Assembly: GCF_002834225.1 (NCBI RefSeq)
Contig: NZ_NNSR01000016.1
Span: 1-64,000, forward strand
Direction of reading: 5' to 3'
DNA from: Ruminococcus bromii
GTDB lineage: Bacteria > Bacillota > Clostridia > Oscillospirales > Acutalibacteraceae
DNA length: 64,000 nucleotides
Shown: one piece after another, positions 7,899 through 17,340 of the stretch
How the letters are laid out: each line of letters begins with the position of its first letter
Numbering within the stretch: position 1 is the stretch's first letter
Position numbers and translations under genes: made by a program
Notes under the pieces: model-generated
What the model saw: only the letters and a program-made list of their open reading frames with translations
What the model was told of the DNA's origin: nothing
Databases searched by the model: none

Positions 7899-8624
7899 TT
7901 ATATGTTTACGGTAATTTTGTCAAGCAATTCTCCCACTTTTTCACGGAACACAAGATTTGCGTTCTTGTCCATTGGGGTGGGATCACGGTTGATAAGCAC
8001 AAGATTATCGCCGCCGAAATAACGGATAAACCCGGCCGCCGGATAGACCGTGAGGCTTGTGCCGGCAATAATCAGCGTGTCAGCCTTTGAAATTGCGTTG
8101 ACCGCACCCGTTACAGTGCTGTCGTCAAGTCCCTCTTCATAAAGCACAACATCGGGTTTTATAATGCCGCCGCATGTGCATTTGGGAATATCGGCAGAGT
8201 TCTTGATAAATTCTGCGTCATAGAACCTGCCGCACTTTGTGCAGTAGTTGCGAAGAACACTTCCGTGCAGCTCATAAACACGCTTACTGCCTGCCGCCTG
8301 ATGAAGTCCGTCAATGTTCTGGGTGACAACAGCCGAAAGCTTTCCCGCCTTTTCAAGCTCTGCAAGCTTATAGTGCGCCTTGTTCGGCTTTTTGTCAAGG
8401 CAGAGCATTTTGTCACGGTAAAAGCGGAAGAACTCGCTTGTTTTGTGAACAAAAAATGTGTGGCTGAGAATCTGCTCGGGCGGATAATCGTACTTTTGGT
8501 TGTACAGACCGTCAACACTTCGGAAGTCGGGAATTCCGCTTTCTGTCGAAACTCCCGCACCGCCGAAAAATACTATTCTTTTGCTTTTGTCAATTACGCT
8601 TTGAAGTTCTTCGAGTGTACTCAC
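7899..8624 (-). CDS. cobB: Sir2-family NAD-dependent protein deacylase
   Basis: A 241-aa sirtuin. It removes acyl groups from protein lysines using NAD and releases nicotinamide and O-acyl-ADP-ribose. Seen are the NAD-binding GGAGVSTESGIPDFR motif (about 21-35), TQNIDGLH (101-108), catalytic H120 in ELHG, the zinc cysteines C128, C131, C149 and C151, and GTSLTVYPAA near the C-terminus. It begins at a GTG inside trpA's stop region with a GTGA overlap, so it is translated as the last gene of the trp operon. Class III-like bacterial sirtuins may deacylate longer acyl groups; the residues that decide this are not judged here. Confidence 0.93.
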   Translation of the reverse strand: MSTLEELQSVIDKSKRIVFFGGAGVSTESGIPDFRSVDGLYNQKYDYPPEQILSHTFFVHKTSEFFRFYRDKMLCLDKKPNKAHYKLAELEKAGKLSAVVTQNIDGLHQAAGSKRVYELHGSVLRNYCTKCGRFYDAEFIKNSADIPKCTCGGIIKPDVVLYEEGLDDSTVTGAVNAISKADTLIIAGTSLTVYPAAGFIRYFGGDNLVLINRDPTPMDKNANLVFREKVGELLDKITVNI

Positions 8625-9391
8625 GAAATCGCTTCCTTCATACTTTTAACATAGTCGCAAACAGGCTTAACGCTGTCTTTGCCGTACTTTGCAATAATTT
8701 TCACGATTGCAGAACCAACGATAACACCGTCTGCACTTTCGCTCATTTTCTTTGCCTGCTCCGGAGTTGAAATGCCGAAACCGATTGCACACGGAATATC
8801 CTTTACAGACTTAACAAGTCTTACCATTTTGCCTACATCGGTTGTGATTTCACTTCTTACGCCTGTAACGCCCATTGATGAAACGCAGTAAACAAAGCCC
8901 TCTGCCTCTTTTGCAATCATCTTGATTCTCTCGTGAGATGTAGGAGCGATGAGAGAAATTACATCAATGCCGTATTTTCCGCTGTAATCGGTAAGCTCGT
9001 GCTTTTCTTCATACGGTGTGTCGGGAACGATAACTGCGGAGATTCCGCACTCCTGACACTTTGCCATAAACCTTTCCGTACCATATACGAAAATAGGATT
9101 CATATAGGTCATAACGGCAAGAACGGCGTCAATCTGCGGACGGATACGCTTTACCATATCAAAGATTTTATCTGTTGTTGTGCCTGCCGAAAGAGAACGG
9201 AGGTCAGCCTCCTGAATTACAACACCCTCGGCAATCGGGTCTGAAAACGGGATACCGATTTCGATGATATCGGCACCGTTTTTGCTCATTTCAATAAGAA
9301 GCTTTTCTGTTGTTTCAAGATCGGGATCACCCGCTGTTACAAACGGGATGAACGCCTTGCCGTTTTGGAATGCAGATTTAATATCAGTCAT
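8621..9391 (-). CDS. trpA: Tryptophan synthase alpha chain
   Basis: The alpha subunit cleaves indole-3-glycerol phosphate to indole and glyceraldehyde 3-phosphate and passes indole to TrpB through the complex tunnel. From MTDIKSAF the protein has 256 aa, the family norm. The catalytic Glu sits in [13 protein letters not shown] and the catalytic Asp region in FVYC/GVTG blocks; GFGISTPEQ and GVIVGSAIV bind the phosphate. The start at 9391 is chosen because GGGGAGGATC precedes it, and it overlaps the end of trpB by 8 bases. A longer frame begins 13 codons earlier inside trpB and is less likely. Confidence 0.95.
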   Translation of the reverse strand: MTDIKSAFQNGKAFIPFVTAGDPDLETTEKLLIEMSKNGADIIEIGIPFSDPIAEGVVIQEADLRSLSAGTTTDKIFDMVKRIRPQIDAVLAVMTYMNPIFVYGTERFMAKCQECGISAVIVPDTPYEEKHELTDYSGKYGIDVISLIAPTSHERIKMIAKEAEGFVYCVSSMGVTGVRSEITTDVGKMVRLVKSVKDIPCAIGFGISTPEQAKKMSESADGVIVGSAIVKIIAKYGKDSVKPVCDYVKSMKEAIS

Positions 9392-10568
9392 GGAGATCCT
9401 CCCCTCTGTATCTTGCGATAGCCGCAACATCCTTGTCGCCTCTGCCCGAAAGGTTGACTACGATAATCTTGTCTTTGTCCATTGTCGGGGCAATTTTTAT
9501 ACAATGTGCAACTGCGTGTGCGCTTTCAATTGCAGGGATGATACCCTCTGTTCTCGAAAGATATTCAAATGCGTTTACAGCCTCTTCGTCTGTAACGGGA
9601 ACATAGCTTGCTCTGCCCGTGTCGGCAAGATTTGCGTGTTCGGGACCGATACCGGGGTAGTCAAGACCTGCCGAAATTGAATATACGGGAGCAATCTGAC
9701 CGTATTCGTTCTGACAGAAGTACGACTTCATGCCGTGGAAGATGCCGAGTGTGCCTGTTGCGATTGTAGCGGCAGTCTTTGGAGTATCTATGCCGAGGCC
9801 TGCTGCCTCACAGCCGATAAGCTTTACATTTTCATCCTTGATAAACTCATAGAAAGCGCCCATTGCGTTGCTTCCGCCGCCTACGCAAGCCATAACAACA
9901 TCGGGAAGTCTGCCTTCCTTTTCAAGCATCTGTGACTTGATTTCCTTGCCGATTACGCTCTGAAAATCACGGACAACAGTCGGGAACGGGTGCGGTCCCA
10001 TTACCGAGCCAAGAACATAGTGTGTGTCGGAAACCCTGTTTGTCCATTCACGCATTGCCTCGTTTACGGCATCTTTAAGAGTCATTGTGCCTGTTTCAAC
10101 GGCATTGACCTTTGCACCGAGAAGTTTCATTCTGTAAACATTGAGAGCCTGACGGATTGTGTCCTCTTTGCCCATAAAGATTTCACATTCAAGTCCTAAA
10201 AGTGCGGCTACGGTTGCCGTTGCAACACCGTGCTGACCTGCGCCTGTTTCGGCAATAACTCTTGTTTTGCCCATTCTCTTTGCAAGGAGGCACTGACCGA
10301 GGCAGTTGTTGATCTTGTGTGAACCTGTGTGGTTCAAGTCTTCACGCTTAAGATAAATCTTTGCACCGCCGAGGTCTTTTGTCATTTTTTCGGCATAATA
10401 GAGAAGTGACGGTCTGCCTGCGTATTCACGCATAAGTGTGTCGAGTTCTGCAACAAACTCGGGATCGTCCTTGTATTTGTTGTATGCCTCTTCAAATTCA
10501 TTGATAGCATTCATCAGCGTTTCGGGAACGAACTGTCCGCCGTGAATACCGAATTTTCCTTTTGTCAT
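9384..10568 (-). CDS. trpB: Tryptophan synthase beta chain
   Basis: The pyridoxal-phosphate subunit that joins indole and serine to give tryptophan. At 394 aa it is a TrpB1-type chain. The Schiff-base lysine is K85 in [10 protein letters not shown], the phosphate-binding loop is [10 protein letters not shown], and the substrate Glu lies in ETGAGQHG. It overlaps trpA downstream. Upstream, where trpF usually sits between trpC and trpB, there is instead a 116-base gap containing palindromes. This beta chain and its alpha partner appear complete. Confidence 0.97.
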   Translation of the reverse strand: MTKGKFGIHGGQFVPETLMNAINEFEEAYNKYKDDPEFVAELDTLMREYAGRPSLLYYAEKMTKDLGGAKIYLKREDLNHTGSHKINNCLGQCLLAKRMGKTRVIAETGAGQHGVATATVAALLGLECEIFMGKEDTIRQALNVYRMKLLGAKVNAVETGTMTLKDAVNEAMREWTNRVSDTHYVLGSVMGPHPFPTVVRDFQSVIGKEIKSQMLEKEGRLPDVVMACVGGGSNAMGAFYEFIKDENVKLIGCEAAGLGIDTPKTAATIATGTLGIFHGMKSYFCQNEYGQIAPVYSISAGLDYPGIGPEHANLADTGRASYVPVTDEEAVNAFEYLSRTEGIIPAIESAHAVAHCIKIAPTMDKDKIIVVNLSGRGDKDVAAIARYRGEDLHD

Positions 10569-10684
10569 CTTGATTCCCCTTAATTACTTTTATATCGTTC
10601 GTGTGTTTCACACACGGCGGGCGGCCGATGACCGCCCCTACATTTTCATTGGTGTGCTTTGCACACGGCTTATAAATCAATTTT
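10569..10684. repeat. Palindromic repeat cluster in the trpC-trpB gap
   Basis: Three short palindromes stand in a row: GTGTGTTTCACACAC (about 10600-10614), GGGCGGCCGATGACCGCCCCTAC (about 10618-10640) and GGTGTGCTTTGCACAC (about 10652-10667). The middle one shares its GGGCG..CGCCCCTAC frame with elements near 3.2 and 40.9 kb. The reading frame across this stretch is repeat-like and is not a gene. Confidence 0.65.
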
Positions 10685-11467
10685 TTATTTTCTGCCCGAC
10701 AATTCGTCAAGTGCGGCTTTTTTGTCGGGAGTTCTCATAAGGGTTTCACCTATGAGAACTGCGTTTACTCCTGCGTTTTCAAGCACCTTGATGTCATCCC
10801 GTGTTTTGATTCCGCTTTCGGCAACAAAAATAATGTTGTCGGGAACAAGCTCACGGAGCTTTGTACAGTTATTTATATCCACCGTGAAGTCACGAAGATT
10901 TCGGTTGTTTACACCGATAACTCTTGCTCCTGCGGCAATTGCGGAATACACCTCATCGGCTGTGTGAGCCTCAACAAGTGCCGAAAGTCCGAGAGAGTCG
11001 CAAAGCTTAATCCATCTTCTGATTGTGTCCGTGTCAAGAAGTGAGCAGATAAGCAGTACGGCTGACGCACCGATTGTCTTTGCCTCATAAATCTGATATT
11101 CACAAACTGTGAAATCTTTTCTCAAAAGCGGAATTTTTACATTCTTTGAAATCTCTTCAAGAAAAGCATTTTCGCCCTTGAACCACTTCGGTTCTGTCAG
11201 AACGGAAATTGCACTTGCGCCTGCATTTTCATAATCCTTGGCAATCTGAACATAGGGAAAATCCTCTGCGATAATTCCCTTTGACGGGGACGCTTTTTTG
11301 ACCTCGCATATAAATGAAATGTCCTTGCCCGCAAGCGCCTTTTCAAACTGAAATTCATTGTCTGTTTCCATTGAAAGTGCTTTTTGCTTTATCACTTCAA
11401 GCGGAACTTGCTTTTCGATTTCTTCATATCTTACTCTGTTTGCGTCTGCAATTGTTTCAAGTATCAT
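10685..11467 (-). CDS. trpC: Indole-3-glycerol phosphate synthase
   Basis: A single-domain TIM barrel of 260 aa that decarboxylates and closes CdRP to indole-3-glycerol phosphate. Signature stretches are EVKKASPSKG (catalytic Lys), LLRKDF, EAHTADE, GVNNRNL and VAESGI. It is not fused to trpF, since it ends at the normal length. The start at 11467 follows AAAGGTGACACA at good spacing; a longer frame extends 28 codons into trpD and is not favoured. Ten bases separate it from trpD. Confidence 0.95.
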   Translation of the reverse strand: MILETIADANRVRYEEIEKQVPLEVIKQKALSMETDNEFQFEKALAGKDISFICEVKKASPSKGIIAEDFPYVQIAKDYENAGASAISVLTEPKWFKGENAFLEEISKNVKIPLLRKDFTVCEYQIYEAKTIGASAVLLICSLLDTDTIRRWIKLCDSLGLSALVEAHTADEVYSAIAAGARVIGVNNRNLRDFTVDINNCTKLRELVPDNIIFVAESGIKTRDDIKVLENAGVNAVLIGETLMRTPDKKAALDELSGRK

Positions 11468-11477
11468 TGTGTCACCT

Positions 11478-12488
11478 TTATTCGTTGGAAGCCTTTGCAA
11501 ATTCTTCAATCTTTGCATAAGCCTTGCCGCTGTCGATAATTTCGTTTGCAAGCTTTATGCCGTCCTGAATTGAATCTGCCTTGCCGCCTGTGCAAAGTCC
11601 GAGTGCGGCATTGAGAACAACGATATCACGCTTTGCGTCCTTAATTTCACCGCTGAGAATTTCTTTTGTGATTTCAGCATTTTCTTTGCCGTCACCGCCT
11701 GCAAGATCCTCAGGTGCACAAAGTTTAAGACCGTAATCTTCGGGATTGAGAATAAATGTGTTGAACTTGCCGTTGTCAATCTCACACACCTTTGTTGTTG
11801 TTGTGAGAGTAACCTCGTCCATTCCGTCCATACCGTAGAAAACATAGCCTTTCTTAACACCGAGGTTTGAAAAAACCTGTGCAATCGGCTCAACAAGAGC
11901 CTCAGAATACACACCTGTTACCTGAAGGTCTGCGCCTGCAGGGTTTGTGAGAGGTCCGAGAACATTGAAAATGTTCCTGATTCCGATTTCCTTACGGACA
12001 GGACCTACATACTTCATTGATGAGTGGTAGCCCTGTGCAAACATAAAGCAGATGCCTGCTTTGTTAAGAACCTCTTCGCTCTTTTCGGGAGTGATGTTGA
12101 TGTTGATTCCGAGCTGTTCAAGACAGTCTGCCGAACCGCTTTTGCTTGACATTGAACGGTTGCCGTGCTTTGCAACGGGGATTCCTGCGGCGGCAATTAT
12201 AAATGCCGCTGTTGTTGAAATATTGAATGTGCCTGTACCGTCGCCGCCTGTGCCGACGATATCGAGTACATCACGGTTAGGCTTGATGTGGAGTGCTTTT
12301 TCTCTCATAACCTGTGCGCTTGCGGTAATTTCGTCAATTGTTTCACCCTTGATTCTCAAGGCTGTGAGATATGCCGCCATCTGCGACTGCGTTGCTGTGC
12401 CTGAGAACATTTCGTCCATAACCTGAGCCGCCTCATCAAAAGTGAGGTCATTGCCTGCAACCAACTTTTTTATTGCCTCTTTAATCAT
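11478..12488 (-). CDS. trpD: Anthranilate phosphoribosyltransferase
   Basis: It transfers the phosphoribosyl group of PRPP to anthranilate, the second step of the branch. At 336 aa it has the usual length and shows GTGGDGTGTFNIST (PRPP/metal-binding), KHGNRSMSSKSGSAD and the RNIFNVLGPLTNPA block. It is a stand-alone enzyme, not fused to trpG. It lies 21 bases after trpG in the same transcript. Confidence 0.96.
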   Translation of the reverse strand: MIKEAIKKLVAGNDLTFDEAAQVMDEMFSGTATQSQMAAYLTALRIKGETIDEITASAQVMREKALHIKPNRDVLDIVGTGGDGTGTFNISTTAAFIIAAAGIPVAKHGNRSMSSKSGSADCLEQLGININITPEKSEEVLNKAGICFMFAQGYHSSMKYVGPVRKEIGIRNIFNVLGPLTNPAGADLQVTGVYSEALVEPIAQVFSNLGVKKGYVFYGMDGMDEVTLTTTTKVCEIDNGKFNTFILNPEDYGLKLCAPEDLAGGDGKENAEITKEILSGEIKDAKRDIVVLNAALGLCTGGKADSIQDGIKLANEIIDSGKAYAKIEEFAKASNE

Positions 12489-12509
12489 AAAACTTCAATC
12501 CTTTCCGTG

Positions 12510-13082
12510 TTATTTGCAAAGTGTAATAAAATTCTTTATCATTTCCATACCGTGTGAGGTGAGAATTGATTCGGGGTGGAACTGCAATCCGTAAAGCTCA
12601 AAATTCTTGTGCTTTACTCCCATAACCTCGCCGTCACGGTCTTCTGCGATTACCTTGAGCGTGTCGGGAACCGTATCTCTTTTCGCAATCAGAGAATGAT
12701 ACCTTGCACCCTCAACAACCTTTGGAAGTCCGTTAAAAATTTTCTTGTCCGTGTCAACAATGATATCGCTCTTTTTGCCGTGCATAAGCTTTATTGCGTG
12801 GGCGATTGTTGCACCGTAAACCTCGCATATTGCCTGATGACCGAGGCAGATACCGAGAATCGGAAACTGTCCTGCAAGCTCCTTTATAACCTCCTCACAT
12901 ATTCCGGCATCTTTCGGATAACCGGGGCCGGGCGAAAGGATGATGTGGGAGGGAGCAAGCTTTTTGATTTCGTCAACTGTTATTTCATCGTTTCTTACAA
13001 CCTTGATATCAGGATTTACGCTGCCGCAGAACTGTACAAGATTGTAGGTAAAGCTGTCGTAGTTATCAATAAAAAGTATCAT
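12510..13082 (-). CDS. trpG: Anthranilate synthase component II (glutamine amidotransferase)
   Basis: A 190-aa class I glutamine amidotransferase that supplies ammonia to TrpE. The nucleophile is C79 in GICLGHQAI, and the triad is completed by H169 and E171 in FHPES. The N-terminus MILFIDNYDSFTYN is typical. The gene overlaps the end of trpE by 4 bases (ATGA). In organisms with one shared TrpG/PabA the same protein serves folate synthesis; no separate pabA is visible in the window. Confidence 0.95.
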   Translation of the reverse strand: MILFIDNYDSFTYNLVQFCGSVNPDIKVVRNDEITVDEIKKLAPSHIILSPGPGYPKDAGICEEVIKELAGQFPILGICLGHQAICEVYGATIAHAIKLMHGKKSDIIVDTDKKIFNGLPKVVEGARYHSLIAKRDTVPDTLKVIAEDRDGEVMGVKHKNFELYGLQFHPESILTSHGMEMIKNFITLCK

Positions 13083-14539
13083 AAAGCGTTTACCTCCCCT
13101 GCATTTTTAACTGCATTCATAACAGCAAGAGCCTTGTTGTAGGTTTCCTCGTATTCGCTTTCGGGAACGCTGTCGGCTACAATGCCTGCGCCTGCCTGAA
13201 CATAAACCTTGTCGTTTTTCTTGACCGCCATTCTGATAGCGATACAGGTGTCGAGGTTGCCGTTGAAATCAACATATCCGAGTGCTCCGCCGTAGACACC
13301 TCGGGGAGTTCTTTCAAGCTCTTCAATGATTTCACAGGCTCTGATTTTCGGAGCACCCGAAAGTGTGCCGGCAGGGAGGAGGGATTCGATTGCGTCAAAG
13401 GCGTCAAGTCCGTCCTTGAGCTTGCCCTCAACCTCACTGCAAATGTGCATTATCTTTGAATAGCGGAGAACCTCCTGATATTTTGTAACCTTAACCGAAT
13501 TAAATTCGGAGATTTTTCCGATGTCGTTTCGTCCGAGGTCAACGAGCATATTATGCTCTGCAAGCTCCTTCTCATCGTGAATAAGCTCGTCTGCAAGGGC
13601 ATTGTCCTCTGTATCTGTCTTACCTCTCGGACGAGAACCTGCAATCGGGAATGTGTTAAGCACTCCGTTCTGAAGCTTTACCAGCGTTTCGGGAGAGGTG
13701 CTTATAATCTCGTCACCGTCAATTGACATATAAACCATATAAGGTGACGGGTTTGTACTTCTCAGCACTCTGTATGCATTGATGAGGGAATTTTTGTAAT
13801 CCGCCTCAAATCTTCTTGAAACAACACATTGGAAGATGTCGCCGTCAAAGATGTACTCCTTGGTTTTCTCAACCATTTTGCAGAATTCTTCTTTTGAATA
13901 TGTGCTTGTAAATTCAACATTTCCGTCACTCTCAAGCTTTGGAAGGGGTTCGGGAGATGTGATTGTCGAAATTATCTCTGCAATATCCTTTTTGGCAAGT
14001 TCATACTGCGCCTTGGTGTCGTTTGTTTTCATATTAACAATGATAATGATTTTTTCTTTAAGATGATCGTAGGCAATAATCTTGTCGAAAAGCATCATAT
14101 CAAAATCGTTTGTATCTCCTCTTTTGAGCTTTAAAACAGGCTCTGCAACAGAAATCATTGCGTAACCGAAATAGCCGACAAGACCGCCTGTGAACGGCGG
14201 AATGTCTTTGAAATGCGGAGTTTTGTAATCGGCAAGATACTCACGGAGAGCATCATACGGCTTTGCTGTTTTAACAACTCTTGCACCCTCGCCCGTAACC
14301 GTGAGAGTTCCGTTTTTGTACGAAAGCCTTGCCTTGGGGTTGAATCCGATGAATGAATACCTTGCCCACTTTTCACCGCCCTCGATACTTTCAAGAAGAA
14401 AGAATTTGTCGGATTTTCCTGCAATTTTTCTGAGCAGGTTAATCGGGGTGAATGCGTCAGCGTAGATTTCCTTGTAAATCGGAATAACGCTGTAATTGTC
14501 CTTGAGGTTCAGCACCTCATCGTAAGACGGTTTAATCAT
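13079..14539 (-). CDS. trpE: Anthranilate synthase component I
   Basis: A 486-aa chorismate-using enzyme making anthranilate. The chorismate-binding C-terminal half has IAGSRPRGKT, ELAEHNMLVDLGRND and GTLSGAPKIRA; the N-terminal half contains the LLES feedback-inhibitor element near residue 50. It is the first gene of the trp operon, directly downstream of a T-box leader. PabB is the main alternative paralogue, but the full trp gene order settles the call. Confidence 0.96.
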   Translation of the reverse strand: MIKPSYDEVLNLKDNYSVIPIYKEIYADAFTPINLLRKIAGKSDKFFLLESIEGGEKWARYSFIGFNPKARLSYKNGTLTVTGEGARVVKTAKPYDALREYLADYKTPHFKDIPPFTGGLVGYFGYAMISVAEPVLKLKRGDTNDFDMMLFDKIIAYDHLKEKIIIIVNMKTNDTKAQYELAKKDIAEIISTITSPEPLPKLESDGNVEFTSTYSKEEFCKMVEKTKEYIFDGDIFQCVVSRRFEADYKNSLINAYRVLRSTNPSPYMVYMSIDGDEIISTSPETLVKLQNGVLNTFPIAGSRPRGKTDTEDNALADELIHDEKELAEHNMLVDLGRNDIGKISEFNSVKVTKYQEVLRYSKIMHICSEVEGKLKDGLDAFDAIESLLPAGTLSGAPKIRACEIIEELERTPRGVYGGALGYVDFNGNLDTCIAIRMAVKKNDKVYVQAGAGIVADSVPESEYEETYNKALAVMNAVKNAGEVNAL

Positions 14540-14579
14540 CGTACACCAACCTTTCTTTGGTAAAAGTTTTAAACATAAA

Positions 14580-14850
14580 CAAAAAAGACCTTTGTCCCCA
14601 CAAGGGACAAAAGTCTTGAAAAATCAACTTCTGCGGTACCACCCAAATTGACGATAAACGCCCGCTTTAACAGCATACTAACATATGCCTCTCACTTTAA
14701 CGGTTGAGCTCCGTCGGAAACTACTTGCCAAAAGGCTTTCGGCCCGCCCTCACAAGTCCATTCGGCAAATCCTCTGCTGTCAGCTTACACCAACCGCTGA
14801 CTCTCTGAAAGCTTTGGAAAAACCTACTATTCTTGCTCACAGGTTTTTTC
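14580..14850 (-). ncRNA. T-box leader of the trp operon, candidate Trp specifier
   Basis: On the minus strand the leader begins with a GCAAGAATAGTAGG segment, continues through a stem-I region and carries a TGG triplet (14760-14758) in the expected GAA-XXX-A context of the specifier loop. The conserved antiterminator box GGGTGGTACCGC (14644-14633) follows, then a G+C stem with T-run terminator (about 14618-14580). The TGG codon matches tRNA-Trp, agreeing with the genes below. When uncharged tRNA-Trp binds, the antiterminator forms and trpE-A is transcribed. Stem boundaries are approximate because no folding was run. Confidence 0.85.
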
Positions 14851-14907
14851 TTTATAAGACAATTATATGACTGTATTTTTGATTTGTCAACATTTTTTTG
14901 CGGTAAA

Positions 14908-16260
14908 TCAAAAATTCTGTTTGAGAAACTCAACAATGTTTTCAAACTGCATTGAATGTGATGCCTTAACAAGCACAACATCTCCGCTTTTGATTGTTTT
15001 AAGAATTTCGGGTTTTGCATCTTCGATTGTGTCAAACGCTTTGCCGTCTGCACCTTTTGCAAGCTCCTTTGCAAGCTCGCCTACGGTTATAACCGTACCG
15101 ATATCCTTTGATTTTGCATAAACACCCGTGTCAAAGTGGAGTTTCAACTCCTCAATTCCGAGCTCCTTCATATCGCCGAGGATTGCAACCTTTCTGCCGT
15201 CAAGGTTTGAGAGTGTGTCAAGAGATGCTCTGACAGATGTCGGATTTGCGTTGTAGCAATCGTCAATGATTTTGATTTTGCCTGTATTGATAACATTGGC
15301 ACGACTGCCTACTGTTTTGTACGAGGCGACACCGTTTGCAATTTCTTCATCGGTAAGTCCGAGAAGCTTGCCTGCGGCAGCAGCCGCAAGAGCGTTTGTC
15401 ACCATATATGTGCCGATTGCAGGAATTTCAACATCAATATTATTATTGTCAAAACAGAGTGTTGCAAGAATCTTGCCGTCACCGCTGTTTTTTATATTCT
15501 TTGCGTAAAAATCGTTCTTTGCGTCAAGTCCGAAGAAAACAGGCTTTTTGCCGTTTACGGTCTTAACGGTTGAAAGCTTATCGTCATCGCCGTTGAGAAT
15601 GAAATCTGCATTTTCACGGGCATTTTTGAACATTTCTGTTTTAGCCTTGAGAACACCGTCACGGTCGCCGAGATTTTCAAGATGACATTCGCCGATGATT
15701 GTAAGCACGCAGATTGTGGGCTGAACCATTTCGGAAAGTCTTGTCATTTCACCAAAATCGGAAATACCCATTTCTATAACAGCCGCCTCGGTATCCTCGG
15801 GCATTGAAAGAAGCGTTAGCGGAACACCGAGCTCGTTATTGAGATTGCCTTGTGTTTTGTGGGTCTTGAACTTCTGTGAAAGAACGGCATAGAGCATTTC
15901 TTTTGTAGAGGTTTTTCCGACACTGCCCGAAATTCCGATAACGGGAATATCGAATTTTTCTCTGTATGCCCTGCCGATTTTCTTAACGGCATCAAGTGTT
16001 GAGGGAACGACAATGCAAGGCTTTGTCGCATTTTCGGGAGCTTTCTCGCACAAGGCACACACAGCACTCTGTACAAAGCATTTTTCGATAAAATCATGAC
16101 CGTCAACACGCTCGCCCTTTATGGCAAGAAACAGACTTCCGTTCTTTACCTGTCGGCTGTCACGCTCAACAGAGGTTATTTTTGTGTTTTTAAGCGATTC
16201 GTCGCCGACATATTCGCCGTTGCAAGCCTTTGCGATTTCGGCAAGAGTAAAGTCTTTCAT
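14908..16260 (-). CDS. murF: UDP-MurNAc-tripeptide--D-Ala-D-Ala ligase
   Basis: A 450-aa Mur ligase adding the D-Ala-D-Ala dipeptide to the muramoyl tripeptide, the last cytoplasmic step of peptide stem assembly. Domain 1 (about 1-85) is followed by the ATPase domain with the P-loop GISGSVGKTSTKEM and conserved GNLNNELGVPLTLL, then the C-terminal domain with NANPTSVRASLDTL. It lies 12 bases downstream of ddl, which makes its dipeptide substrate, so they form one unit. The T-box leader of trp starts downstream of it. Confidence 0.96.
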   Translation of the reverse strand: MKDFTLAEIAKACNGEYVGDESLKNTKITSVERDSRQVKNGSLFLAIKGERVDGHDFIEKCFVQSAVCALCEKAPENATKPCIVVPSTLDAVKKIGRAYREKFDIPVIGISGSVGKTSTKEMLYAVLSQKFKTHKTQGNLNNELGVPLTLLSMPEDTEAAVIEMGISDFGEMTRLSEMVQPTICVLTIIGECHLENLGDRDGVLKAKTEMFKNARENADFILNGDDDKLSTVKTVNGKKPVFFGLDAKNDFYAKNIKNSGDGKILATLCFDNNNIDVEIPAIGTYMVTNALAAAAAGKLLGLTDEEIANGVASYKTVGSRANVINTGKIKIIDDCYNANPTSVRASLDTLSNLDGRKVAILGDMKELGIEELKLHFDTGVYAKSKDIGTVITVGELAKELAKGADGKAFDTIEDAKPEILKTIKSGDVVLVKASHSMQFENIVEFLKQNF

Positions 16261-16272
16261 ACTAACCTCTTA

Positions 16273-17340
16273 TTAAAAATCAGATTTTTCTTCTGGATAT
16301 TTTGCAAGTGAAATTTCAATAATCTTTTCGCACAAATCGGGATAGCTTATACCCTCAACAGCCGCCTCCTGAGGAAGAAGACTTGTGGGAGTCATGCCGG
16401 GGAGAGTGTTTGCCTCAAGGCAGTATGTAAAACCGCCCTTGTCAAGAAGGAAGTCGATTCGTGCATAGCTTTCAAGGTGAAGTGCCTCGTATGCCTCTGT
16501 TGCGGCATCACGGAGCTTTTTGTCGGTTTCTTCGTCTATGTCTGCCGGACAGGTTTCAACTGTTGCGCCTGCCTGATATTTTGCTGCATAATCGTACATT
16601 CCCGACTTAGGAGCAATCTCAATCGGCGGAAGTGCCTTGCCGCCGATAAGACCGACGGAAAATTCTCTGCCTGTTACGAACTGCTCAACAACAATTTCGT
16701 CCTCATATTTGAGAGCCTCTTTAACAGCCTTTTTATACTGATCTGCATTCTCCACCTTTGAAACGCCCACGCTTGAACCGCCCGAGCAGGGCTTAACGAT
16801 GCACGGGAACATATTCCATGCAAGAGCGTCCTTTTCGTTCTTGTAAAGTTCACCTGACGGAGTGTTGATATTCTTCTGCATAAACACGCTCTTTGTAAGA
16901 CCTTTGTTCATTGCAAGCGCAGAACCGAGATATCCCGAACCTGTGTACTTGATTCCGAACAAATCAAGCGTTGCCTGTAACTGACCGTTTTCACCCTCAC
17001 CGCCGTGAAGTGCAAGGAAGGTGATGTCTGCCTCGGCGCAGATTTCAATTACATTTCTGCCGATATAGCGTGATGTTTTGTCAAGGCGTTTTTCCTTTGC
17101 CTCTTTGATATTTGTGATTGTATTTTCAACATCGTCACCGATTGAATTTCCATCGGTAAAGCTGTAGTTCTGCTTGAAAAGTGCGTCAATGTCACAGATG
17201 TTTTCCTCATAGCCCATAAATACATCAAGCAAAACAACCTCGTGTCCCTTGCTTCTGAGAGCCTCGGCAACAAGTGTGCCTGATGAAATTGAAACTTCAC
17301 GCTCTGTGCTCAGTCCGCCTGCAAGAACAACTATTCTCAT
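16273..17340 (-). CDS. ddl: D-alanine--D-alanine ligase
   Basis: A 355-aa ATP-grasp enzyme making D-Ala-D-Ala. Seen are the N-terminal GGLSTEREVSISSG, LALHGGEGENGQLQATLD, the ATP-grasp segment PCIVKPCSGGSSVGVSKV and the C-terminal EANTLPGMTPTSLLPQEA. It is followed directly by murF. The length and GGxxxE start are those of a housekeeping Ddl rather than a vancomycin-resistance ligase, though substrate specificity cannot be proved by inspection. Confidence 0.95.
   Translation of the reverse strand: MRIVVLAGGLSTEREVSISSGTLVAEALRSKGHEVVLLDVFMGYEENICDIDALFKQNYSFTDGNSIGDDVENTITNIKEAKEKRLDKTSRYIGRNVIEICAEADITFLALHGGEGENGQLQATLDLFGIKYTGSGYLGSALAMNKGLTKSVFMQKNINTPSGELYKNEKDALAWNMFPCIVKPCSGGSSVGVSKVENADQYKKAVKEALKYEDEIVVEQFVTGREFSVGLIGGKALPPIEIAPKSGMYDYAAKYQAGATVETCPADIDEETDKKLRDAATEAYEALHLESYARIDFLLDKGGFTYCLEANTLPGMTPTSLLPQEAAVEGISYPDLCEKIIEISLAKYPEEKSDF

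Noticed and set aside
10498-10710. A 70-codon minus-strand frame between trpC and trpB
   Set aside because: It reads through the palindrome cluster and the start of trpB in another frame, and it has no ribosome-binding site or recognisable protein.
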